This document shows, one piece after another, positions 1 through 12,191 of a stretch of DNA of 64,000 nt. The stretch is from Lonicera japonica. Its lineage: Eukaryota > Streptophyta > Magnoliopsida > Dipsacales > Caprifoliaceae. The notes under the pieces are model-generated. The model was not told the DNA's origin. It saw only the letters and a program-made list of their open reading frames with translations, and did no database searches. The stretch covers positions 47,801,356 to 47,865,355 of the forward strand of contig CM038466.1 in the NCBI GenBank assembly GCA_021464415.1, read 5' to 3'. The stretch's first letter is position 1. Each line of letters begins with the position of its first letter. The translations under genes and the position numbers were made by a program.

Positions 1-600
1 GAACCCAGTCAACTCGTTCCTACCTAGACTTAGGGCTGACAAGCCACTCAAGTTGCTTATTCCCATAGGAATTTTGCCCTTAATTTTGCTTCCAAATGCT
101 TGAAAAGCACGAAGAGAAGTCGAGAGATTCGCAACTGAAGCTGGGAGGATTCCATTCAATTGATTTAGTGCTATCAACAAAAGGAACAACAAAGAATCAA
201 AGAATCTCAATTCTAGAGTGGAAACTTCCCTAGTCAAATTATTTCCTCCAACAAATAGTCGTCGCAAATTTCTTAAATTACCGTGTGTTGGGTATAAAGC
301 CAGTGAATGAGTTGCTATTCATCGATAGCAGGGTAAGCTTTGACGCATTTGAGATAGAGCTTGGGATGGATCCGCTGAGCCTATTGCCACTTAGGTAAAG
401 GCCTTCAAGATTAGGAGTCTAAAGCCCCATGCTTAATGGAAAATGGCTTGAGATGTGATTCATTGACAAAGAAATCTAAATGATTATTGAGATATTGAAG
501 ATTTCGAAAGGTATAAGGCTGGTTAAGCTGTTCGAAGTAAGGAGTCTTTCTAAATCAAGCATATCAAATTCACTTGGTAATGCACCTGCCAAAGTATGAA
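1..600 (-). pseudogene. LRR receptor-kinase fragment, extracellular LRR part, cut by window edge
   Basis: Read on the minus strand, this stretch translates piecewise into leucine-rich repeats of the plant LxxLxLxxNxLxGxIP type, including segments such as [13 protein letters not shown] and LNQLNGILPASVANL. In-frame stops and frame changes occur within 500 bases, so it is not a working gene. It matches the LRR block at about 33.9-34.4 kb base for base over long stretches, so both derive from one LRR-RLK. Only a piece of the ectodomain is present; the downstream part would lie left of the window. From the paralogue I infer an LRR subfamily XII (EFR/Xa21-like) receptor kinase. Confidence 0.8.
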
Positions 601-1447
601 AAATACTAAATTACTAAACAAGTATAGTTTAGAGCTGTGCGTAATGGAAGTCAAATACGGACACCAGGATGGCATACTTTATTTAGTAGCATATAGCACT
701 ATTGATGATAGAATTGTAGATAAATATATGCTTTGGAAAAAAAATCAATGCTCTCTGTAAAATAATCACTATTTTGACCAGTTTATAGAGTATATTGGGG
801 TATATTATATTCATGCCTAACAACAAAGTGAAATGAACAAAACATAATTGTGGAACAAAAGGGAAAAATGTCAAAAGTGTGAGGAGTTATCAGTCAGGAG
901 TGTATCCAATTGCAATTCGATGTTAACAATACAATTATATGGAGAAAAAGTTTTCCACTTCGTAGTTTAATATTTCCTTTCCGAACACTTGTGCAACATT
1001 TGAAATGATTAATGATGTACAAAAAAAAATGCAGTAAGTCATTAAATGTTACATTTAATAAGTTTTTTCAAATAATCTTTTTACATTATTGTACTTTTAC
1101 ATTCACAATAAATCTTGTTTTATAGATCTCCATTAGAAAATTTCAAATATATAGAAAGTTTAGTAAAATACAATTTCTTTTACTAAAAGTTTTGACATTT
1201 TATTTTCCCAAAGTTGAAGAGGGGATGGGAAAATGATGAGAAAGAGTAGATTGTGTGTGCAAAGATTTATTTATTTATTTGCTTAATTTTTTTTAACATT
1301 CAATGTGTATGTTTAGTGCATACGAGCACTTTCACTTAAAGTTAACATTTTTCTATGACTATAAAAAAATCCTAAGGTGTATACTGTATATGAAGAGAAA
1401 AGAAGTGATGTGAGCCAATGATTTAGTTGACTTTGTGAGGGATTTAG
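1..1447. repeat. Segmental duplication, copy 1 (partner 33880-34802)
   Basis: The LRR fragment and its flank align with 33880-34802 in the same orientation. Shared blocks include the LRR text, a 'gaggagtt..aggagtgta' stretch (about 880 / 34475), 'tttcaaatatatag' (1140 / 34600), 'gatgagaaagagtag' (1233 / 34692) and a final 'gagggatttagtg' (1437 / 34790). Homology stops exactly where an LTR begins at 1448. 601-1447 has no recognisable gene and is AT-rich former upstream sequence of the receptor gene. Confidence 0.8.
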
Positions 1448-4150
1448 TGTAATACCTCGATCTTTCCTTCCACCGCAATCGCCTTCATTTGTCCGCCTAT
1501 TTCACCGTGAGTGGTGAAATATTGGATTATGGAGCCTCATAGTGTTCTAGCGATTTGCACTGGTTGTATTACTATGCTTACACTCGTGTGAGTGATCATT
1601 TCGTGATTCGGGTGGTCCAGATCTATTCTGGCTCATAAATCGTGCGTTTTGGCATTATGGGATTCCTTGATTTTACCCTACTTTGGAGCTTCATAACTTC
1701 TCCATCTCTTATTCGATTTCATGTTTTGACCAAAAGCCAATTCATATATCTCATTGGTCAAATCATTGTGCGAAGTAGACTGGTTATAGAAATCTGTTCA
1801 TTCGGTAGCATTATGGCAGAAAGCTGTCTTCGGAGGATTTCTAGGAATTATCCGCCCACAATTTAGGGAAACTTCCTCGTGGGAATATGTAGATTTTTGA
1901 ATTATCTTTTCGTGGACATAAAAATCACCCCAATCTGAGTTTCGAGCAAGGATTTATGACCAAAATACCAATAGTAGTTAGTGTAGTGAAAAGCAAAGTT
2001 TGGGCTGTGTGTTTTTGGGATTGATCCCAGAAACCTAGGATCGATCGTAGAGCCCTGGGTGTCTAAATTTAATCCATTTTAACCACATTTTCTCAACATT
2101 TATCACCACCAAGCACCTAATTCGACCCATACACTTCAAGAGCATCCTAAGAGAGTTCTAGAGAGAGAAAGTGAGAGATTCTTAAGGGTTTTGATGATTT
2201 ATTCATCATAAACCAAGATTTGAGCCCTAAATCTATACCTTCATCACTATTCATCATCTCCTACCTCCATTTCCTCCATGTGAGCTTGAAAGGGAAGCTA
2301 GGGTTTTGAGGTTTTGGCGTCTATACTTCTTGAAGTACTTTAATCGTGTGGAATATTGTCAATAGAGGTGGGAACACTACTATAAAACCTATTTTACAAA
2401 TGTTTGATTGTGCACTAGAGATTTTGAACTCAAATTGGGGATTTTTATAAAAACCCTAGGTTGTTTGCATCTCATAGGACATGGGCTAGATTAAGCTTCG
2501 ATTAGTGGTTAATAATGGTGGGTTCTTGCACCTATTACATGATTTGAACATTTAATACACGTTTTGACTTATGCGACACAAAATTCATACGAGACCCATC
2601 TTATAACTACATGTTTAACCTAGAAATTAGCGATTTTGGGCTTTGTGCTTATAGAATGGTCGATTATGGGTTATAAATGGTAGATTTACATAAATATACC
2701 ATTCATTACCATTGTAGAGCATTACCTATGGGATTTGCACTATGAGCCCACTAGGGCGGAGTGATACGCTATAATATATGGATCTAGTGTTTTGTATGGA
2801 ACATAGTATAAGCCAATGATGACAATACAAGCCCAGTACACCTTAGAAATGTTATTACCTTGGTTTGGTGGGTTGTAGGTTATTGTGGCTTTAATTATAC
2901 GACGCTAAGCATACCTTGAACACATCGGTTAGGTGAGAATCATAGGAACCGGTACATGGCTTAATAAAGGACTAGAGAATTATCATAAAACTCTAATGGC
3001 CTTAGTTTTATATAGATGGCACATGCAAGGTATATTGTAACATCAATAATGAACCGATTGGCTGTAATACTTGGATAATAATTAGACGATAAGTACGTAA
3101 AGTATAAGCGTGATGACAACGTTTATAGTGATGATGAACGGTGATTATAATGTTGATAAATGAATAGTGGGTGATTGTATATTGTATCTGTATGTGGTTT
3201 TCCATATGTGTGATGAATGATGATGTGCTTATTGAATATGTACATTATCAAGAATGATACGATATATTCCTGTTGATACGATCACACATATGGGCTGGAT
3301 ATAATGAGCCGAGCATCGGGTAGCTCCTGATGACTCGAAGATTGGCAGCCTAATTGCCGCCCCTTGGTGAAATTCCCTAAACTGTGCACAAAAAAAGAAA
3401 GGACTGACTCTACTCATGGTTGGATTATCCACAAAAGAGAGCCCACTCTATGCACCTTGCTTTCTGGCTGACTATGTATCCCCGGTCTACAGAGTTTTCC
3501 CGACAGCAGAGTAGGTCCCATGTACCACTACTTTCTAATTGGTGAGTTTCCCGAAAAGTAGTGGATTACTAATGTACATCACCCTGCTAAGGTGTCTCCT
3601 GGTGTAGTTCTTTTCGAGTGTCGACGTGACTTGTATGAGGTGTTCTCCTCGTTAACTATTCGGAGTGTTATTCCTGGGAAATGTCTTGAGGGTTATCTCC
3701 AAATGACTTACTTGGAAAACCAAGTCCCTGAGCCATTCCTCACTTGGGGGAGACATGGACAAGAGCTTTGGACCCTTCGGGATCCTTTGTTCTGGGCCTA
3801 GGCTACCGCGGGGTAGAACTAAGGCATTATGCAAGAAATATGATACGGATCGATGTGATTTGATGGAGTGCTATTATTATTATTATTGTTGTTGTATGAT
3901 ATCTATATTGTTTTATGTCTAATTGCCTCAGACGCTTTGTGTATAGCATGGGATGAGTGTGGACACGGTTGAACATATCATAAAATACATAGGAAAGCAT
4001 TTGGCTATTCATAAAATACTAACGTACAAAGTGAAAAGTATTATTAGCTCTTGGCCTTATAGATATAGTATACGAGATTAGTTGACTGGATCATAATGAA
4101 CATAAGATACTAATAATTAAAGTGGAAATTATAGCTAATCTAATAGCTAG

Positions 4151-7100
4151 TGTAACACCCCATTTTTAGTTGAGAATTTTTCCCACGAGCTATATTCCAA
4201 TCATTGCGAAAATTTTGTTTTGGGTGCGAAATTCTTGATTTTTGGATATCTGCATGATTTATACTTTTTTATATGTTATATGTATATGTTTAAGCTTGCA
4301 TGGGTAATAGTTAAACATTCCGGGTGGTCCGAACCCCATTTGTCGCTTTAGACGCGTAAATTGCCTTTACGCGATTTATAATTTTTCACTGACTTTGGAC
4401 ATTCATAACTTCTTCATCTTAAACTTGAATTGACTTCTACAAGCTCCTATAGCTTCATTTTATTTCCCTCTACAACTTTCGTTTGAAGGTCGAGTTAAAT
4501 CAGAAGTGTTTCGAAGGTTAAAACTGGCCGTGAAAAGTGCGATTTTCTAAGAAAAAGTGAGGGGCTTCAAGTGGGTGTCCTCTGATTGATCAAAGGTATC
4601 TCTAATCGATCAAAGCTGCACCAGTGGGTTTTTAACCCCTTTCTCTCCCCATTCGACATTCATCTTCTTCCTTCCTTCCTTCTCCTTTTGTTTCCATTTT
4701 TTTTAGAGATAGCTAGAGGGTAGTGAGAGCAAGTTTGAGGGAGATTCTTGTGTGTGTATCTCCATAGTTCTTCTCCATACAAGATCACCATCATCATCTT
4801 CCTCCTCAATTTCCCTTCCTCCATTAATGAGGGTTTTAAGCTTTGTTTTGGGGATTTTGGGATTTCTCAGATTACGACTCGATCCACCGCTCTTAACTTC
4901 GAAGAATTGCTTGTTTGAGGTGGGAATACTAGTACTATAACTTGTTTTCAAACTATTATGTGCTGAATGTTGATTTTACATTAGAAATTGGGGGTTTTCT
5001 TATACGCTTATTGATGTGTGCATTCAAGGGGTTTCTGGTCGAGATTTATTGCTAGTTTTCTTAATCTATACATGCTTTTGTTGTGATTTCATGTTAATTT
5101 GTAAATTTCATTGTAGGTTAGAGTACTACAAGCCCTAGTGACTATCCGCTAGCGCGTAGGCTAATATACTCAGTCTATTAATAGATATATCATGTAAAGG
5201 CCTAAATATGAGGAATTATATTAGATATGAATTCTATTATACTTGGATATTAACTTCGTACCTTAAAAATGATGAGTACTTGTCCCTATGTACGTTATTG
5301 GGTTAATAGGGGATTAAATTGATAAGTGCGCAAGGATTTCCATGTTGTCACTTGCCTCACTTACGTGCTAGTAGACTATAAGCCCTATTTACTATCCGCT
5401 AGCGTGTATGCACGTACACCCAATCTATGGTTAGGTATATCATGTTATGATCTAGGAATGAGGATTTATACAAGAAATTCTATGATGTTACATGTTTTAC
5501 TCAATTTCAACTTAAAACCCCTACTTATACACTAGTGCGTTTAGCTAGCATCTATGTATGACCACATAGAGGTTGGAATAAAACTAGTATATGAAATGGG
5601 GTCGTATACATATTATTTTTGCATAATATTGATAATGTATACATGCTATTGGTCTACTAATGTCGTGAAATTGGTAGAAATCCACCATTTCTGGTGACAA
5701 CCTTTCAATGTTTTCTAATATAGGTATACACTGGATAAATAGTGGGTTTGATTCATGATTTCACTTTTAAACAGTATGATGGTTATATCCATGAGATGCA
5801 TACGCTGTTAAATGGGCTGATTGTTTTGTTAATATTATTAGCAAGCTAAAAGTTTATTACAAAAAGATTACTAGTCCATTTTTTGGAACTATTCAGGTGC
5901 TCCGTGGATACAATCATGTGAAGGATATTAGTCCCTTTAATGCCATATATACATTAGAGACGTCTATAGTTGAAACTATTACCGTAGTCAGTAAATTTAT
6001 CTATTTCCCACATATGCGTTTTGTTGCATGAACTGGATAAGCTTCTGGTAAACTAATATTTGATTTGAGATCTATATATGTGTACAAGTCAGGATATATA
6101 TATGTGTGTGTGTGTGTTTACATGAGTGTGTACTATGAATAAGTATATTCTTTGAAAGAATACTTTCTATTGATTTCTTGGTTTTGTCAGGCACTAATGA
6201 TCCATGGGGTTAACCTAGCCTTGGTGGCTACATACCCTAATCTGTATAAAGGGATTATGCTTTGAGAGAGGCATACTCTATGGTCCATAGGGGACCCCGC
6301 GATGCAGCATACCCTACACCATCTAGGTGGTCCATAGGGGGACCCAGTCTTGGGGGTTGCATACCTAGCCTTGGGGGCTTAGATTGCAATCGCTGTGCAT
6401 AGTAGAGTAAATCCTAGATGTTTGATACGAGATAAAATAGTACATCGCAGATTAGTGCCTACTATACGTGTGTTTTACACCTAGACTTATGATAGATACT
6501 ACTATTTTACTTGTATCTTGGTGATATATATCTTTTTTTGTTTTCGGGGACGAGATGGCATTTGGTGTGCATTGCATATATCATACTTTTCTAGTTATTT
6601 TGACAAAAGCACTATTTATACGCATGTGCTTTCCAACGTGTACTTTAGTATAAAAGCCTTATAGTTCCCACTGAACCCGTGTTTGGCTCACTCCCATTTT
6701 CCAAAATAGTTTTGCAAGTATTCTTCGTGGGGTGGTGCTTGTGCGGAGTTTAGAGACCTCTGATATACATTAAACATTTGTCGTCGTCCGTGGACGACTT
6801 AGTATTCATGAACTTTATGTACTCGAACACTTTGTAGACTTATCTTTCTACATGTATTAATTTATAAACTTTTGTATGTGATGTGAAACTTTTATTTGAG
6901 ACTGGGACCTCGTTGGAGGATTTGTATTTTACGAAACATTTTTACTATGAATGTGGAGTTTGATTTGAAAGAAAGGAAGCTTATATTTTCTCATTTACAG
7001 GTGTTGGTTTTGTTATATATGCGAACTGCACATGCCGAAATTTTTCTAAAATAAGACTTTATATATAATTTATTATTAAATAAACTTTGAATCATGTACT

Positions 7101-7181
7101 TTAAACCCGCCGTCGCGTATGACATCGTGATTAACCGGGTTCGGGAGACCTAAATATCCTAACGGGATTTTGGGCATCACA
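4151..7181 (+). mobile_element. Solo LTR of a Tekay/Del-type Ty3/gypsy element, with perfect 5-bp TSD
   Basis: It starts TGTAACACCCC and ends GGGCATCACA, with GCTAG at 4146-4150 and again at 7182-7186. A perfect 5-bp target duplication around TG...CA ends is the signature of LTR insertion followed by LTR-LTR recombination. There is no polypurine tract or primer-binding site next to it, so it is solo. At 3031 bp it matches the long LTRs of the Tekay lineage. It contains short repeated words at about 4577-4610, a pyrimidine-rich leader near 4630-4690 and a GT microsatellite near 6100. It sits inside the LTR that starts at 1448 and is therefore younger. Confidence 0.9.
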
Positions 7182-7717
7182 GCTAGATAAAAGGATATCG
7201 AGGCTGGACGCTTAGGATGAATAAGTTAGTGATGAAGCCTAATACTTGGCCAAGTATGGAATTCATAATGTATTAATTAACAATAAAGATAAAACAAAGA
7301 ATACTTGGCCTATAGTAATATCTTTCAATAGTATTATGGGAGAGATAGAAATGGTGTTGACACACGCCTTAGAAGGGTTCTTCATAGCATGACGAACCTT
7401 AGGAAACTAGTTTGTAGCGTGATGACCTTAGATTGACTGTCCTCGTGAATTATGGCAAACGTGAGGGGTTTTTTTTATGGAATACCTTGAGGTGAGTTGG
7501 TTAGTCGGGTAGTTAGCTTCTGGTGACTAGGATAGGAGTCCTAGCGAGGTTCGGCATATACTCGTGTGTTAACTGCATTGCATTGCATGGTTTACAAACT
7601 AACGTATTACAGTAAAGTATATACTTTATATATAAAGATGCATGTGCCTGTGTATGACCTATGTACTTTCAATATAAAACTATATAGTTCCCACTGAGCC
7701 CGGATTTGTCTCATTCC

Positions 7718-8135
7718 TGTTGAGCGAGACTATGTTGAGGCTATCAATCCCACTATTCTCAGAAAAGTGGGACCTCACAAAGCAATATATAAGATTTAGG
7801 GGCTACTCCACTCATAGCCAATTGGTTTTGGGTTGGATGCTCTGAAATCTAACATGGTATCAGATGAATAAGATCCCTGTTGTTTGGGTTCACATCAAGA
7901 TCGACTTCTCCGTTCAGAACCGGCCGTCTTCATCTTATGCCACACGGGCGGGCTCCACGTCACTCAATCAATCCACGTGTTGGCTAAACAATTACGCCAC
8001 ACGTGATGGAGCGTGTTGAGACTATCAATCCCACTCTTCCTAGAAGAGTGGGACCTCACAAAGCAATATATAAGATTTAGGGGCTACTCCACTCATAGCG
8101 AATTGGTTTTAGGTTGGATGCTCCGAAATCTAACA
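7718..8135 (+). mobile_element. TRIM (miniature LTR retrotransposon), 418 bp, TSD ATTCC
   Basis: Two near-identical terminal direct repeats (7718-7854 and 8014-8135) start TGTTGAG and end ATCTAACA. They flank about 160 bases of non-coding DNA. TGGTATCAGA directly after the left repeat (7855-7864) is the priming site for initiator-Met tRNA. ATTCC occurs immediately outside both ends (7713-7717, 8136-8140). These are all the hallmarks of a terminal-repeat retrotransposon in miniature: no coding capacity, mobilised in trans. The left repeat is about 15 bp longer because of a small internal duplication at its start. It interrupts the LTR that begins at 1448. Confidence 0.9.
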
Positions 8136-8606
8136 ATTCCCTCATTCACCAGTTTTCCAGGTTACACCTTTGGGGTGGCGCGTGGCGTACATTGATAGAA
8201 AGCCTTTGATGACCATAGACTTTTGTGGTCCTTGAACTAAGGACTAAATTGTATATTCCTTTGGTTTTGAAACATTGTATATAAGTTTTTACTTAAGCGT
8301 TTGACATCGGTTTTGTTGTATAGACAGTGTTCTATGTAAACTTGTGTAAAAAGGGTTTTCATATGTGGAGTGGTTTTAAATATGGATGGATTGTGTTGGC
8401 ACTTGTATGCAATCAGTTTTGATTTTTACAGGGCGGTTTGCTACTAAAGTAAACTCCACATGTCGAAATTTTACTAAAAGGAATTTTATTCGGATCATAT
8501 TTTATTTGAGAAAAAGTTTTTGCAAGTTGTAATTTTATTTAAACCCGCCGTCGCACACAACATCCGTGATTAACCGGGTCCCATAGGTGAAAATCTCATT
8601 ACGGGT

Positions 8607-9043
8607 ATAAATTAGTAATCTAGATTAAAAGTCAAATATACAGTTATAAATTAATTTTAATTAGCGTATATAGTTCTCAATTTTAAAAAGAGTAATATGG
8701 TAAAAGTTGGTTCAAAAAATTTATAATTTAAAGGTGGGTTAGGTGTAAGAAGTTGCAGATAAAAACAAAATCACCCAAATAATTAATATATAGGTGAAAT
8801 TTGCTACAAAATGTGGTTGATCGATGATGATGTCATAAATATGTTAAAATAAAAGAAGACAAGGTTTGTTGTTAAAAAAAATTAAAAATAAAGGGGGAGA
8901 GGGTAATTAATTAAAGGTCTAGTATTAGGATTGTCTATCACGTATACGAGTTGGTTATGGGGTTGTCCTCACTCGGATTGAATTATTTTGAGCATGCTTA
9001 AGGCTGAACTCAGCTCAAAATAAAACTTGTTTTATATGCTTAA
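8607..9043. other. AT-rich intergenic DNA, no gene seen
   Basis: Short purine and A tracts, no sustained reading frame and no recognised repeat. The last three bases (TAA, 9041-9043) are the left target duplication of the MITE that follows. Confidence 0.5.
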
Positions 9044-9522
9044 GAGCATTTCTAACAGTTGTGTAAAAATTTACCTGTAAATCTTATATCTCAATCAAAT
9101 TTTACAAAAAAATTGAAGTTTAAAAAAACTATACTCCAATAGTACTTTTGTGAATTCTTGTGTAAATTTTGAAATAGCCAATATGATATAGACCCATGTT
9201 AAGTATAATTTTATATTTTTTCCTTCAATTTTTTTATACATAATAATTCACAAAGTATTTTCATTTGTAGCTCTTGATGAGTAGATTTCAAATATATAAT
9301 TTTTATTAAAATATATATTTTGTATTAAAAGTTATTGCATTTTAATGTTTTAGTAAAAAAATGAAGAAATAGAAAGTTGGCGTGCAAGTGTAAAGTTGGA
9401 GTGTATTTTACACAGTTAATTTACGCAAAATTCAGTTTTAAATGATTGCTGGAGATTAAACTTTTTACAAATTTTGTATAATTTACATAAAACATAAATA
9501 TAAAAATCTATTGAAGATGCTC
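9044..9522. mobile_element. Tourist-like (PIF/Harbinger) MITE
   Basis: The left end GAGCATTTCTAACAG and the right end (reverse complement GAGCATCTTCAATAG) form terminal inverted repeats. They are flanked by TAA on both sides (9041-9043 and 9523-9525). A GAGCAT terminus with a 3-bp TAA/TTA duplication is typical of Tourist-type MITEs mobilised by PIF/Harbinger transposases. The 479-bp interior is AT-rich and non-coding. The inverted repeats are imperfect, so this is an old copy. Confidence 0.65.
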
Positions 9523-9525
9523 TAA

Positions 9526-10755
9526 ACTTAGTTTTTAATTTATTATACGATTCATGCCCGAGTTCAAGTAAGCCCATCCAAGAATGATAAGTGTGGTTTG
9601 AAAATTTGACCAAATTAAATGGCAAAGGAATTTTGAAAAAACCTTTGAGCAACCTGGCATGGTGGCACCCACTTACTTGAATGCTTTCACCAAAATGGAA
9701 ATGGAAATACTAATTTTCTGGTGATATTCTTGATCGATTTAATTGAATTTTGAAGAGTCTTTCTCACTATTCACAGTATGGGGAGCTTTCGAGGCAATCT
9801 AATAGTTTGCCTATCGGTTGCCAATCAAAGAAAAAGTTTGCACATGGGCTTATCTTTGAAAAATGTCTTCAACCTGTACTTTTCAATCCCAATCTTTGCT
9901 CCAATTAGCACAAAAGCGTTAATCAAACTATAACGAAATCAATGGCTAAAAAGAAGGTGATCCACCCAGCGCAGCAGCTTCAAAACCGAGAGCAGCATAT
10001 TCATTAGATCCATATGGAGAACTAGTTGGAGAAGTTAAAATTTTCAAATGATGTGTCAAAAGTACATTGATCAGATTGTATGCGGTCTACTTAAAACACT
10101 AACCATTGCATTTTTGACACGACATTTAGTTTATAATAACTTAGGACATTTTCTTGGGGTGCACTTACCATTACTCATAATCAAACTAAAACCTATCAAT
10201 CAATGGCAAGAGCAGGATATTCATTTGATCTCAATGGATAACTGGTTAGAGCAGCTCCCATGCTCTCCCTACAATTAATTTTTTCCTCAAATTTGAAGAT
10301 AAATTTGATAACCACATGATGTGGCCCACTGGTTAGACCACCATTAAGTTCGAACTTTAAGATCGATTGGGAACTCCCCAGGTTGATTCCTGGCACCACA
10401 TCGCAGGCCCTCCCCAGGTTGATTTCTGGCACCATTATAAAGTAGTTTATTGTTTTAAATTTGTTTAAATTCAATTGAAATTTGATATGTAGAATAAATC
10501 GGGTGGTTAATTGTTGTTCAATGAATGCAACATTGATGTGAACATATTATAGGGAAATAATTAATAGATTCAATTTTCTACAAAATGATAATATAGCATT
10601 GATATGAAAGCCACAATGAAAGCAATATTAATGTGAGAAATAATTAGGATAATTTTGTTTTTTACCATGGTTTTTGGCAAATAATCTGTGTTATTAAATT
10701 CATCTGCATTGCCCATTAAATTCAACAACGGGTTGGGATAGACTTACGAAAAAAA
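9526..10755. other. Intergenic DNA with an imperfect duplicated peptide-like segment
   Basis: No gene can be supported. Two imperfect copies of a roughly 45-base segment lie at about 9991-10037 and 10210-10256; in one frame they read PRAAYSLDPYGELVGEV and ARAGYSFDLNG-stop-LVRA, so they may be remnants of an exon copied with a transposon. At 10374-10435 a 28-base unit (ccccaggttgatt-ctggcacca) is repeated twice. The remainder is AT-rich. Confidence 0.4.
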
Positions 10756-11179
10756 GGGTTAATAATACAAAAAACCTTAAAGTTTGGGTCAAATTTTATT
10801 TGTATACTTAAAGTTTCAAAAGTTACAAGTAGAACCCAAAAATACATTAAGTAACATATTTTAAACCTTCCGCTTAATTCTGTTAGCTTTTATAGACAAA
10901 ATGTTAACTTGGCAGATCCTAGTTTGCAAAATAATAGTAATAATAAATGAAAAAAAAATAACCTAAAAAAGAGAAGGAAAAGGAAAGGGAAAGAGATAGA
11001 AGGCGAGCTAGCTCCACCTTCCCTTCCCCCATCCTACACACCACACACACTGAAACCAGCCACCACTTGCCACCACCTCTCTGGCCACCCTTCCAATCAA
11101 TACCACTGCTGATTCTTTCACCACACATACCGAAAATATGCATACATGTAAATAAATATATATATATATATATATATGA

Positions 11180-11540
11180 GCCCCCTTCTCTTAAGGACCG
11201 TTCTTAAGTTGATAAACTTAAGGACCGCCTATTTTGAGAGGGTAAACGAATAATTTTTTTCATGAAACTTGGTGGAAAAGATCTTTATAATGAGTGGATC
11301 ATTTCCACTAAATTTTATAAAAAAACTCAATCGGAAAGTGGGTTTACTGAAAAATTGATATATATGCGCATTTCTACACGTTGAAATTTTAGATTTTTAA
11401 TTAAGCTACTTTCCATTTGAGTTTTTTGATGAAATTTGGTAGCGATGATCTACTCATTATATAGATCATCCTCGCCAAGTTTCATGAAAAAATTCATCCG
11501 TTTACCTCTCGAAATGAATGGTCCTTAAGAGAAGGGGAGT
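11180..11540. mobile_element. Full-length foldback MITE, ~360 bp
   Basis: The left end CCCCCTTCTCTTAAGGACC and the right end (reverse complement CTCCCCTTCTCTTAAGGACC) are nearly identical. The inversion continues inward through most of the element: 'catgaaacttgg' pairs with 'ccaagtttcatg', and 'aaaaactcaatcggaaagt' pairs with 'actttccatttgagttttt'. RNA from it would fold into one long hairpin. It sits in a TA microsatellite, so a TA target duplication (mariner/Stowaway style) is possible but cannot be proven. No coding capacity. Confidence 0.7.
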
Positions 11541-12191
11541 GTATATATATACTTATATAAATGAACAAATACTTAGATCTAAATATTTATATTAACCAAA
11601 GACAAGCTCGGTTCATCCACAAATCACTTCACCCCGGTGTGGAAAATTGACGATGGTGGGTTTGGGTTTGACTCCGTTGCAGGCATCACCCATCGCTGCC
11701 AGATGTGATCGTGAATTTGGTGTTTGCTGAAACCGAGTGTGATTGTGAATTTGAACACTGCAATCATCACCAATCCACCACTTGCTATCTCCCCCAAACT
11801 CTCTCTCTCTCTTTTAGCATATATTCCAATTTTTATATGGGTCTCTTATAGAGAAAAAACAAATACTATAAATTACCCTTATCCCTTTGGGTATTCCCTA
11901 TTTTTTTAGTAGTGTGAGAAGAATGAATTTACACCATAGATAAGATAAAGTGAATTCCAGAGGTGGATTGGGCACTTATCTTTAAATTGTTAACTATACA
12001 TACATAAATATGTAAAAAAATGCCAATTTTTGGGGATGAATCTTTGAATGCCTACAATGGGTGTTAATAAAACTAGGGGAAAAAACTGAGAAGAAGGAAA
12101 TTAAACAAAGGTGAGGAAGAAGGGGATTGGTTAACAACAATAGAGGTGGGGGTTCAAGAGACCGGCCGGCAATGGGGGTGTTGTGTTTGGG

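Larger units (their letters stand above)
1448..8606 (+). mobile_element. Tekay/Del-type Ty3/gypsy LTR, split by nested insertions
   Basis: It begins TGTAATACCTCG, a diverged form of the TGTAACACCCC start seen at 4151 and 61834, and its first 80 bases align with 61834 onward. After removing the insertion at 4151-7181, the sequence resumes at 7187 and runs to the terminal motif shared with the other Tekay-type LTRs (cgccgtcgc...gtgattaaccgggtccc, about 8546-8580). It then breaks off at about 8606, before the expected GGCATCACA end, so the 3' tip is deleted. Own length is roughly 4.1 kb without the nested solo LTR, or 3.7 kb without the TRIM too. No primer-binding site or coding region is attached, so this is a truncated solo LTR, joined on its left to the LRR duplication. 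Confidence 0.75.

Noticed and set aside
3008..4012. Several 60-69-codon frames on both strands.
   Set aside because: All lie within a non-coding Tekay-type LTR.
10048..10474. Open frames of 76 and 92 codons on both strands.
   Set aside because: No motifs, opposite-strand overlap and no codon pattern; likely chance in AT-rich DNA.
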